A stretch of 18,949 nucleotides of DNA from Saprospiraceae bacterium. Lineage in GTDB: Bacteria > Bacteroidota > Bacteroidia > Chitinophagales > Saprospiraceae. Shown piece after piece: positions 7,407 to 13,881 of this stretch. The DNA lies in contig JAHDEQ010000056.1 in NCBI GenBank assembly GCA_020628755.1, positions 2,067-21,015 of the forward strand, written 5' to 3'. Below the pieces are notes generated by a model. It was not told the origin of the DNA and did not search any database. It saw nothing but the letters and a program-made list of their open reading frames with translations. The position numbers were made by a program, and so were the translations under genes. Within the stretch, counting starts at the first letter, position 1. Each line of letters starts with the position of its first letter.

Positions 7407-8501
7407 ATGATGAGAATATCTTTTTTATTTATTGTTATAAGTTTGATAACTGCAATGGCTTGTCAACTAGAAAATCCAAGCCAAACGCAGGGCACAGCTA
7501 CCGCTGTGCGCCCAAGCTCTAATTACCACAAGCTCTCAGGTAAGACAATGGGAACGACTTACAATATTACGTATCAAGGTGATTTGCCCCAAAAAGTTCA
7601 ACAAGAAATTGACCAACTTTTAATCCAAATCAACCAAGAAGTTTCTACCTATATTGACACCTCTTTTATCTCTCAATTCAATCAATCCGATGGTATTTTG
7701 GTTTTGCAAAATACTCGAAATCGTTTTCAAACCAATACTCATTTTAGAACCAATTTTGAGGCTGCCCAAAAAATATACGATAAAACCCAAGGTGCATTTG
7801 ACCCAACAGTTATGCCATTGGTCAATTATTGGGGTTTCGGTTATACGCCCAAGCGCAAAGTCACGGCTGTGGATTCCCAAAAAGTATCAGAATTGCTCAA
7901 AACGGTTGGTTTTGATAAGGTGAGCATTCGTTTTTCGGAAGAAGAAAATACCGTTTCAGTTGTTAAAGAAAATCCTAAATCTCAACTCGATTTTAGTGCC
8001 TTGGCTAAAGGCTATGGCGTAGATGCGATTGGAAAATTGCTAGAAGAAAAAAAAGTACAAAACTATTTTGTAGAAATTGGTGGTGAAACTTTGGCTAAAG
8101 GCCAAAATGCTAAGGGCAAGAAGTGGCGAATTGGTATCAATACGCCCGAAGAAACAGCCTCGACTCAAGCCATCTTTTCGGTTGTTGAACTCTCCAATAA
8201 TGCCATTGCAACTTCTGGTAATTATAGAAACTACCACGAAGTAAATGGCAAAAAATATGGACATACCATCAATCCTAAAACGGGTTTTCCTGAAATGAAT
8301 ACGACCCTGAGTGCTTCCGTTCTTGCACCCGACTGTATGACAGCCGATGCTTATGCAACCGCATTTATGACGATGGGCTACCAAAAAGCATTAGAATTGA
8401 CGGAATCATTACCAAATCTCGAAAGCTATCTTATCTTTGCCAACGAAAAGGGCGAAATGGAAACCGTCATGAGTAGTGGAATGAAGCAATATTTAAAGTA
8501 G
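7407..8501 (+). CDS. apbE: FAD:protein FMN transferase (ApbE), lipoprotein
   Basis: ApbE attaches FMN from FAD to threonine residues of periplasmic or membrane proteins such as Nqr/Rnf subunits. The 364-residue protein has a signal peptide ending in ITAMAC, so Cys19 should be lipidated. Family motifs in order are GKTMGTTYNI (45-54), GAFDPTVMPLV (129-139), DFSALAKGYGVDAI (195-208), VEIGGE (222-227), ATSGNYRNY (268-276), HTINPKTGFP (286-295) and MTADAYATAFM (311-321, with metal-binding Asp). The length is typical. In many bacteria apbE accompanies nqr or rnf genes; none lies in this window, and the partner flavoprotein must be elsewhere. ATG codons at 7407 and 7410 are both possible starts. Confidence 0.92.
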   Translation: MMRISFLFIVISLITAMACQLENPSQTQGTATAVRPSSNYHKLSGKTMGTTYNITYQGDLPQKVQQEIDQLLIQINQEVSTYIDTSFISQFNQSDGILVLQNTRNRFQTNTHFRTNFEAAQKIYDKTQGAFDPTVMPLVNYWGFGYTPKRKVTAVDSQKVSELLKTVGFDKVSIRFSEEENTVSVVKENPKSQLDFSALAKGYGVDAIGKLLEEKKVQNYFVEIGGETLAKGQNAKGKKWRIGINTPEETASTQAIFSVVELSNNAIATSGNYRNYHEVNGKKYGHTINPKTGFPEMNTTLSASVLAPDCMTADAYATAFMTMGYQKALELTESLPNLESYLIFANEKGEMETVMSSGMKQYLK

Positions 8502-8573
8502 TGCTCACGTGTTCACGTATCTACGTGTTCAAGTTTGAACATGAATACGCGAACACGTGAACACGTGAATACG
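8502..8573. repeat. Octamer-phased inverted repeat between apbE and the exonuclease gene
   Basis: The whole 72-base stretch divides into nine consecutive 8-base words. The left half is built of variants of TGTTCACG (8502-8533) and the right half of variants of its complement type TGAACACG (8542-8573), with the switch in the central word at 8534-8541. TCACGTGTTCAC (8505-8516) pairs perfectly with GTGAACACGTGA (8557-8568), and the centre GTTCAA-GT-TTGAAC (8527-8540) is a perfect hairpin. The element fills nearly the entire gap between the apbE stop and the next start at 8581. It may act as terminator or be a mobile REP-like repeat. Confidence 0.75.
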
Positions 8574-8580
8574 AAAATTT

Positions 8581-9411
8581 ATGCAATTTAACTTAAATAG
8601 AGACCTTATATTTTTTGATATAGAATCAACTGGATTGAATGTGATTCGAGACAGAATTGTACAGTTGGCCATGATAAAATATCCTAAAAAAGGAGGTGAA
8701 CCAGAGGAATTGAATATGTTGGTGAATCCAGGGATTCCGATTTCGGCAGAGGCTTACGCCGTACATGGAATTGCGCCTAAGGATGTGGCGAATAAACCGA
8801 CTTTTCAGCAAGTTGCACAGCAGTTATTTGATTTTATTGGCAATTCCGATATGGCTGGATACAACTCCAATCGCTTTGATTTGCCTCTTTTGATGGAGGA
8901 GTTTGCGAGAGTTGGGATTGAGTTTGATATTTCGAAACGGAGAACGATTGATGTACAGCGTATTTTTTATAAAATGGAGCCTCGTACACTAGGTGCAGCC
9001 CTCAAATTTTATACAGGTAATAAAATCGAAAATGCCCACGATGCCCTTGCAGATGTACGAGCTACGGTAGATGTATTGAAAGGCCAACTGAAGCATTACG
9101 AAGGAGCTGTTTATGAAGATAAGGATGGCAATGTTACCGAAAATCCTGTGGTCAATGATATGGATGTTTTGCATCAATTTACCAATGACTTGAACACGAT
9201 TGACGGAACGCAACGCCTAAAATACAATGCCGAAGGCATTGCTGTTTTTAACTTTGGGAAGTATGCAGGTCAGCCCGTAGCTGAAACATTGTATAAAGAC
9301 CGACAATACTATCATTGGATTTTGAACAAGGAATTTTCGTCACAAGTCAAGCAATTTGTAAAACGTTCATTAAAAGAATATGAGAAGGCCCTTCGTGAAA
9401 AAGGAGAATAG
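8581..9411 (+). CDS. DnaQ/ExoX-like 3'-5' exonuclease
   Basis: This 276-residue protein is a DEDDh-type 3'-5' exonuclease, as in the DNA polymerase III epsilon subunit and exodeoxyribonuclease X. The active-site residues are visible: FFDIEST (D13, E15), YNSNRFDLPLL (D100) and NAHDALADVRAT (H153, D158). After the nuclease domain (about 1-170) and a linker, residues 222-262 contain FNFGKYAGQPVAETLYKD and YYHWILNKEF. This matches the small C-terminal domain of ExoX-like nucleases, in which an FGKYKG motif precedes a Y-x-x-W segment. It is therefore a stand-alone repair or editing nuclease rather than a polymerase part. Its last 32 bases overlap the start proposed for the first MbnP-like gene in another frame. 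Confidence 0.88.
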   Translation: MQFNLNRDLIFFDIESTGLNVIRDRIVQLAMIKYPKKGGEPEELNMLVNPGIPISAEAYAVHGIAPKDVANKPTFQQVAQQLFDFIGNSDMAGYNSNRFDLPLLMEEFARVGIEFDISKRRTIDVQRIFYKMEPRTLGAALKFYTGNKIENAHDALADVRATVDVLKGQLKHYEGAVYEDKDGNVTENPVVNDMDVLHQFTNDLNTIDGTQRLKYNAEGIAVFNFGKYAGQPVAETLYKDRQYYHWILNKEFSSQVKQFVKRSLKEYEKALREKGE

Positions 9412-10327
9412 TATTGAAAATCGAAAGCCTCAAATCTGCTACCTGCTATCGAAAATCAATAGCTATTTATTATTTCTTTGTTTTATACTCCTAATTTTAC
9501 ATTCCAATTGTGCCGAGCCCGAGTCGGGATGCTTAGACGTTTTTGCCACCAATTACAATGTCACAGCAGATGAAAGCTGCTGTGATGACCCCGACGAGAT
9601 TTGCTGTTGTGCATATACACAGTTTGTACTCTCCATTGACCACAAACTAGAAAGCGATACCAGTCTCAATTTTGATTTGGATGATCCATTACGAGTTGAT
9701 GCCAATCCAGTAAGCTATTTTTCGGTGAGTGATGTACGATTTTATTTGTCCAATATACGAGTGGTTGACTCCAATGGCCAAAGTTATAGTGTACAAGATT
9801 CCTTACAAATACAGATTTATGACGGAGCAAGCACTTCTACTGTCGTGCTTACCGACAATGTGATTTTGGTTAAAGAATCTCAATTTAATTATACAGTAGG
9901 AACATTTGAACCCTTTGATTCTTTTGATACACTACAAGTTGATGCTTTAGCCTTTACGGTCGGATTGGCAAACCCTTGGAATGATATTGTTTATGAGACT
10001 TTGCCCGAAGACCATCTCCTGAGTAGCTCAGGGGAAGACTCTTTATACATCAGCTCTACAGATGGTTTTGTATTCAATCAAATGCGTATCCGCAAAGACC
10101 TTGCGCCCAATTCCAAAGGTACAAGCTATTCAATAAATGAAGCCTTTGATGTTGTTTTACCCTTCATTTCTCCTCAACGAGTGTATTTTGACGAAAATCT
10201 CACAATAAATTTACGTATTAACTATCTGGATTGGTTTACAGGCATAAATTTTGCTACTGATACGGATGAAGAAATCCTAAATAGCATCAAACAAAATACA
10301 ATACATATTTTTGAGTTAAAAGAATAA
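9380..10327 (+). CDS. MbnP-family lipoprotein, divergent and Cys-rich (first paralogue)
   Basis: This 315-residue exported protein resembles MbnP copper-binding proteins. Family-like stretches are VSYFSVSDVRFYLSNIRVVDSNG (111-133, the strongest match) and a late YISSTDGFVF (223-232). A hydrophobic signal segment (28-41) ends before Cys44, a possible lipidation site with an imperfect lipobox (LHSNC). After it comes a Cys-rich stretch: GCLDVFATNYNVTADESCC (50-68) and CCC (75-77). The first part is a variant of the GCTDxxAxNYNxxA motif frequent in Bacteroidota surface proteins. At the position where the other two paralogues have W-D-S-Y this one has T-D-G-F, so it lacks the tryptophan expected to be oxidised. 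The ATG at 9380 overlaps the exonuclease gene by 32 bases; a GTG at 9395 is an alternative. Confidence 0.72.
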   Translation: MRRPFVKKENSIENRKPQICYLLSKINSYLLFLCFILLILHSNCAEPESGCLDVFATNYNVTADESCCDDPDEICCCAYTQFVLSIDHKLESDTSLNFDLDDPLRVDANPVSYFSVSDVRFYLSNIRVVDSNGQSYSVQDSLQIQIYDGASTSTVVLTDNVILVKESQFNYTVGTFEPFDSFDTLQVDALAFTVGLANPWNDIVYETLPEDHLLSSSGEDSLYISSTDGFVFNQMRIRKDLAPNSKGTSYSINEAFDVVLPFISPQRVYFDENLTINLRINYLDWFTGINFATDTDEEILNSIKQNTIHIFELKE

Positions 10328-10375
10328 GATTTATTCCTTCAACTTTTCTTGTTTGAACTGCTAAAAGGATTGATG

Positions 10376-10402
10376 CTATTGATGAATAATTAGAATCAAT
10401 AG
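10376..10402. promoter_or_regulatory. Perfect inverted repeat upstream of the second MbnP-like gene
   Basis: CTATTGAT (10376-10383) and ATCAATAG (10395-10402) form a perfect 8-base inverted repeat with an 11-base spacer, in the 97-base gap between the first two MbnP-like genes. The spacing suits a dimeric repressor site or a weak terminator hairpin. No promoter box could be assigned next to it. Confidence 0.35.
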
Positions 10403-10424
10403 TGCCAGAATTAGATCGTATTAC

Positions 10425-11195
10425 ATGAGATTGACTACATACATAATCTTTTTTCTATTCTTAGTTACCACATTAAGTTGTGAAGATGATATTGGTCAAG
10501 GCATTAGCCCTACCACTGATCTGTCATTAGGCTTTACATCAAGCTATGATGGTACACCCCTTATCTTTGACAAAGTCTATCCATACAAAGAAGACTTTAA
10601 AGTACAATTTTCGCAGTTTCAATTTTTTATTTCTTATATTTCTCTAGTGCAGGAGGAAGATAATGCTACTCTAGTATCGGATATTCGATTGATTGACTTT
10701 GCTGAAGCGAATCAAGATTCGCTATCTGCCTTGCAAGGTCTAACGTTTGATTTTTATGATTTGCCAATAGGTAATTATACAGGTATAAAATTTGGTCTAG
10801 GGGTTATTGCTGATTTGAACCGTACCAAGCCTGAAGATTATGGCAATACGCACCCTTTATTTGACCCCAGCAATTACCGTCCGAGTTGGGACAGTTATGT
10901 TTTTGCAAAAATAGGTGGAAGTGCAGACCTCAACAACGATGAAGAATTCAATCATAGTTTGATATATGAAATAGCCTCGGATGCAGTTTACCGAGATATT
11001 GTGTTTGAACATTCTATCACTTTAGAAGAAAATGCACCATCTAAAATCAATATAGATATTGATTTGAATAAACTCTTTGTCAACGACCTCGAAGAATGTA
11101 TTGATATCGAGTCAGATAATATCATCTACGAAAATATTGACATTATGCAGTTTTTTGTCAATAATTTTAGAACAGCTTCACAGATTAGCCAGTAA
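10425..11195 (+). CDS. MbnP-family lipoprotein (second paralogue)
   Basis: MbnP proteins bind copper after a tryptophan is converted to kynurenine by the partner di-heme enzyme MbnH. This 256-residue protein has a signal peptide ending in TTLSC, with Cys19 as the likely lipid attachment site. Recognisable family stretches are VQFSQFQFFISYISLVQE (60-77), an acidic DIRLIDF strand (86-92), LPIGNYTGIKFGLGV (113-127) and YRPSWDSYVFAKIGG (151-165). A terminal IDIDLNKLF strand (210-218) follows. It aligns along its whole length with the next paralogue (255 residues). Trp155 in W-D-S-Y is the best candidate for oxidation. It is expected on the periplasmic face or surface of the outer membrane. It lies 97 bases after the first paralogue and 156 bases before the third. 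Confidence 0.85.
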   Translation: MRLTTYIIFFLFLVTTLSCEDDIGQGISPTTDLSLGFTSSYDGTPLIFDKVYPYKEDFKVQFSQFQFFISYISLVQEEDNATLVSDIRLIDFAEANQDSLSALQGLTFDFYDLPIGNYTGIKFGLGVIADLNRTKPEDYGNTHPLFDPSNYRPSWDSYVFAKIGGSADLNNDEEFNHSLIYEIASDAVYRDIVFEHSITLEENAPSKINIDIDLNKLFVNDLEECIDIESDNIIYENIDIMQFFVNNFRTASQISQ

Positions 11196-11280
11196 TCTAC
11201 TCTTTTTTTTGCTTCCACAATGTATAACGCTTTGCATTCCAGCCAATAGCTTCTACAACAATTATACAATTCTTGTGTTC

Positions 11281-11313
11281 TTTACGTTATAATCAACGAA
11301 GATTTTATCTTTG
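11281..11313 (+). promoter_or_regulatory. Bacteroidota-type promoter for the mbnP3-mbnH pair
   Basis: TATCTTTG (11306-11313) matches the Bacteroidota minus-7 consensus TAnnTTTG exactly and is followed by T. A TTTA at 11281-11284 lies 21 bases upstream, near the expected place of the TTTG minus-33 element. Transcription would start near 11319, giving a leader of about 33 bases before the ATG at 11352. Confidence 0.55.
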
Positions 11314-11351
11314 TAAGAAGGCATTATGTATGCTATACAACACATTATAAT

Positions 11352-12119
11352 ATGAAGCAATTATTACCTTTTTTTATAGTATCTCTTTTTATGATACTAC
11401 CATCTTGTAGCTCTGATGACGATATACAAATCGTAGATTCTTTTGATGCTAGCATAAACTTAAAGGCTACCTACAATGGCCAACCGCTGGTCATTGGTAA
11501 TACTTATACTTACGAAAATGACTTGCCAATTTTCTTTACACAACTAAAGTTTTATCTATCTAATATTGTTTTGATTCAAGAAGATGGACAGCAAGTTGAG
11601 CTAGCAGAGGTAGAAGTAGTAAATTTCACCAATGTCAATGGCAATGAAGCCATGGCTAGTCAAGGCTTAGACCTTGGTTTTTCCTCAATCCCCGAAGGAG
11701 AATATGTTGCGATAGAATTTGGTGTAGGAGTAGCACCTGATTTGAATAATACCGAACCTTCTGACTATTCGAGTTCTCACCCATTAGGCGAAACAGCCGA
11801 TTATTGGTCGGCATGGGACAGTTATATTTTTACTAAAATTGAAGGAAAAGCAGACCCCAGTCAAAACGGGAGTTTTGACCTAGGCTTTGTTTATCATATT
11901 GGTTCGGATCAATTCTATCGTTCCATAAAACTCAGCCAAGCTATTAGTATTTCTACTGAAAATCAAGATTTACCTTCCATCGAAATAGATTTTTATAAAC
12001 TCTTGGCTCGTTCCAGCACAGATTTTATGGATATTGAAACGAATAGTGCCGTACACAACGAACTTGATTTGATGTCTTATGTGATGGATAACTTTGAAAA
12101 TGCAGTTGCGCTTCAATAA
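11352..12119 (+). CDS. MbnP-family lipoprotein (third paralogue), paired with the di-heme peroxidase
   Basis: This 255-residue protein is the MbnP paralogue adjoining the di-heme enzyme and so is its most likely substrate. A signal peptide ends at ILPSC (Cys19, lipidation). Family stretches are IFFTQLKFYLSNIVLIQEDG (60-79), VEVVNFTNV (87-95), IPEGEYVAIEFGVGVAPDLN (113-132), and YWSAWDSYIFTKIEG (151-165) with Trp152 and Trp155. FVYHIGSDQFYRSI (179-192) follows. In characterised MbnP, a tryptophan in the W-containing stretch before the GY/YIF strand becomes kynurenine and helps bind Cu(I); Trp155 is my candidate, by alignment with the second paralogue. It is separated from the next gene by 7 bases and shares the promoter at 11281-11313. 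Confidence 0.88.
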   Translation: MKQLLPFFIVSLFMILPSCSSDDDIQIVDSFDASINLKATYNGQPLVIGNTYTYENDLPIFFTQLKFYLSNIVLIQEDGQQVELAEVEVVNFTNVNGNEAMASQGLDLGFSSIPEGEYVAIEFGVGVAPDLNNTEPSDYSSSHPLGETADYWSAWDSYIFTKIEGKADPSQNGSFDLGFVYHIGSDQFYRSIKLSQAISISTENQDLPSIEIDFYKLLARSSTDFMDIETNSAVHNELDLMSYVMDNFENAVALQ

Positions 12120-12126
12120 ATAATAA

Positions 12127-13254
12127 ATGAGCAAATCATCTTTCTTTAAAGCGATATTCTTCTCTGTACTTATCGGCATAAGTGCTTGCATGGACGATGA
12201 AATGCAGCCGCCTGTTCTAGCATCAGGTACGGATTTGACTGCTATATCTTATACTCCACAGGATTATGATTTACAAATTCCAGCAGGATTTCCCCAAATG
12301 GAAATTCCCTCTGATAATCCCTTAACTGTAGATGGCGTACAATTGGGACATTTTTTATTTTTTGACCCTATTTTATCTGCTGACAGTACCATGTCATGCG
12401 CTTCTTGCCACTTGCCAGAAGCAGGCTTTACCGACAATCAGGCTGTCAGTACAGGAGTAGCAGGTATTGCAGGAAAAAGAAGCTCCATGAGCTTGCTCAA
12501 TATTGGTTTTTTCAACAAAGGATTATTTTGGGATGGCCGAGTAGCTACGCTCGAAGAACAAGCCTTACTACCTATAGAAGACCCAATAGAGCTACATGAA
12601 GACTGGCCCAATGTAGTAAGCAAATTTCAAAATTCGCCCTTTTATCAAGAATGGTTTAGAAAAGCCTTTGGTATTGAAAATTCGGATGAAATCACCAAAG
12701 AATTGGCTGTCAAAGCCATCGCCCAATATGAGCGCACGCTCATAAGTGCCAACTCTAAGTTTGATAAGATTTTTTACCAAAACGACCCTTCTGTGATTAT
12801 TGAAGATGATGAATACAATGGTTATATTATGTTTTTTGACGATGCTTATGCAGGAGCATTTGTAGAAGCAGAATGTGGGCATTGCCACAATATGCCGCTT
12901 TTTACGACCAATGACTATTTTAATAATGGAATTGATTCAGTAAGTACCTACGAAGATTTTGCTGATGTAGGTCTTGGAGCAGTTACAGGCGCACAATTAG
13001 ATATAGGAAAGTTTCGTGCGCCAAGCCTGCGCAACATTGAGTTTACAGCACCTTATATGCACGATGGTCGTTTTGAGACCCTCGAAGAAGTTATGGATCA
13101 CTACAATTCGGGCGGTCATAACTTTATAAATACAGACCCTCTCATCAAAGAAATTGGACTTAGCGAAGTACAAAAACAAGATATTATTGCCTTTCTCAAA
13201 ATGCTTTCAGATACTACGTATTTGAGCAATCCACACTTTCAAAACCCATTTTAA
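12127..13254 (+). CDS. MbnH/MauG-family di-heme cytochrome c peroxidase, lipoprotein
   Basis: This 375-residue exported protein carries two c-type haems: CASCH (91-95) and CGHCH (250-254). Flanking family motifs are LGHFLFFDPILS (73-84), GKRSSMSLLNIGFFNKGLFWDGR (116-138, with a Trp expected between the haems), FRAPSLRNIEFTAPYMHDGRF (296-316) and LEEVMDHYNSGG (319-330). A signal peptide with ISAC puts a lipid on Cys21. The family includes peroxide-reducing CcpA, cofactor-making MauG, and MbnH, which oxidises a tryptophan in MbnP. The immediate MbnP gene upstream, 7 bases away, makes the MbnH role most likely; the sequence alone does not exclude ordinary peroxidase activity. Length is about right for MbnH-like enzymes. 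Confidence 0.85.
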   Translation: MSKSSFFKAIFFSVLIGISACMDDEMQPPVLASGTDLTAISYTPQDYDLQIPAGFPQMEIPSDNPLTVDGVQLGHFLFFDPILSADSTMSCASCHLPEAGFTDNQAVSTGVAGIAGKRSSMSLLNIGFFNKGLFWDGRVATLEEQALLPIEDPIELHEDWPNVVSKFQNSPFYQEWFRKAFGIENSDEITKELAVKAIAQYERTLISANSKFDKIFYQNDPSVIIEDDEYNGYIMFFDDAYAGAFVEAECGHCHNMPLFTTNDYFNNGIDSVSTYEDFADVGLGAVTGAQLDIGKFRAPSLRNIEFTAPYMHDGRFETLEEVMDHYNSGGHNFINTDPLIKEIGLSEVQKQDIIAFLKMLSDTTYLSNPHFQNPF

Positions 13255-13262
13255 CATATTTA

Positions 13263-13319
13263 AAACAAAGTATTTCCACGAAAAAAATACCTTGAAAATG
13301 TCACGGGAATATTTTGTTT
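13263..13319 (+). terminator. Candidate terminator after the di-heme peroxidase gene
   Basis: Bases 13263-13277 can pair with 13305-13319 over 15 consecutive positions including two G-T wobbles, leaving a 27-base loop. A smaller alternative stem (GTATTT 13270-13275 with AAATAC 13285-13290) uses part of the same arm. It starts 9 bases after the stop codon. The following sequence is AT-rich with a T-run around 13329-13334, some distance away. Confidence 0.4.
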
Positions 13320-13402
13320 ATATATGGTTTTTTATAATTCAAAAAAGTACTTATCAAACTGACCTTCCTTTTATAGCCTCAAAAGCAATTTTTTATCTTC
13401 TA

Positions 13403-13431
13403 AACAGCATTTTTACAAAAAAAATGCTGTT
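13403..13431. terminator. Perfect 12-base hairpin in the non-coding region
   Basis: AACAGCATTTTT (13403-13414) pairs perfectly with AAAAATGCTGTT (13420-13431) around an ACAAA loop. The symmetry and A/T tracts next to the GC part would suit a terminator, possibly acting in both directions. It lies about 150 bases after the peroxidase stop, so it could also be part of a repeat. Confidence 0.45.
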
Positions 13432-13725
13432 ATCCATTTTATCCTTAGCTTGTCACAAAGAAAAATCACTTCTAAGTAAATGTATTGTTTTTGGGCTGTA
13501 ATTTGTTATAAACAATTACGAAAATATTACTTACAAACAAGAATCCCTTTATTTCTACAACAATAATATAAGTCAAGCGAAACAGTAAATTTTTGCTTTT
13601 GCCAACTATTGCATTTGATAAATCATTGCCTAAGGGCATAAACTGATTTTGATGAGATTGTCTAACCAAACAATCTAGTTGTAAAAGTCTAAATTTTTTT
13701 GACTTAAAATACCTCCCCTACAAAA

Positions 13726-13746
13726 GGCTAAGATTACATCTTAGCC
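13726..13746. other. Perfect 9-base hairpin upstream of the subtilase gene
   Basis: GGCTAAGAT (13726-13734) pairs perfectly with ATCTTAGCC (13738-13746) with only three bases in the loop. On the minus strand the stem is followed by TTTT. It lies about 135 bases before the subtilase start. It could be a terminator, an operator or a leader-RNA element; nothing decides among these. Confidence 0.4.
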
Positions 13747-13881
13747 GCACAATGTTCAACCATTTTATCAAATACTATAAAAGAAAATATTTTTTCAATG
13801 TACTAGCATTGTTCTAGCCCCCCTAATGCGAAGTATAAAATGTTTTGATAGGCATTTTGGTTGTGCCAAAAAGTATTCATT

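Larger units (their letters stand above)
13255..13881. other. Long non-coding region with several hairpins
   Basis: No convincing gene is seen in this 627-base stretch. Reading frames of 65-69 codons occur on both strands, but they have low-complexity, AT-driven translations. It contains the three strong hairpins listed separately and a smaller one, AGATTGT (13655-13661) with ACAATCT (13670-13676). The final part, to 13881, must hold the promoter of the subtilase gene, but I found no exact TAnnTTTG box there. Confidence 0.6.

Noticed and set aside
8502..8573. CRISPR-like array
   Set aside because: The units are 8 bases, contiguous and inverted about a centre; there are no spacers and no cas genes.
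9380..13254. Methanobactin biosynthesis cluster
   Set aside because: MbnP and MbnH homologues occur in many genomes without methanobactin. No mbnA-like precursor peptide, mbnB or mbnC gene is seen in the window.
13263..13319. Attenuator with alternative stems after the di-heme gene
   Set aside because: Two stems share an arm, but no leader peptide or gene follows within several hundred bases, so a simple terminator is enough.
13292..13669. Two small reading frames (plus 13292-13501, minus 13472-13669)
   Set aside because: They overlap hairpins, have AT-driven composition with no domain, signal or start context, and lie in an otherwise non-coding stretch.
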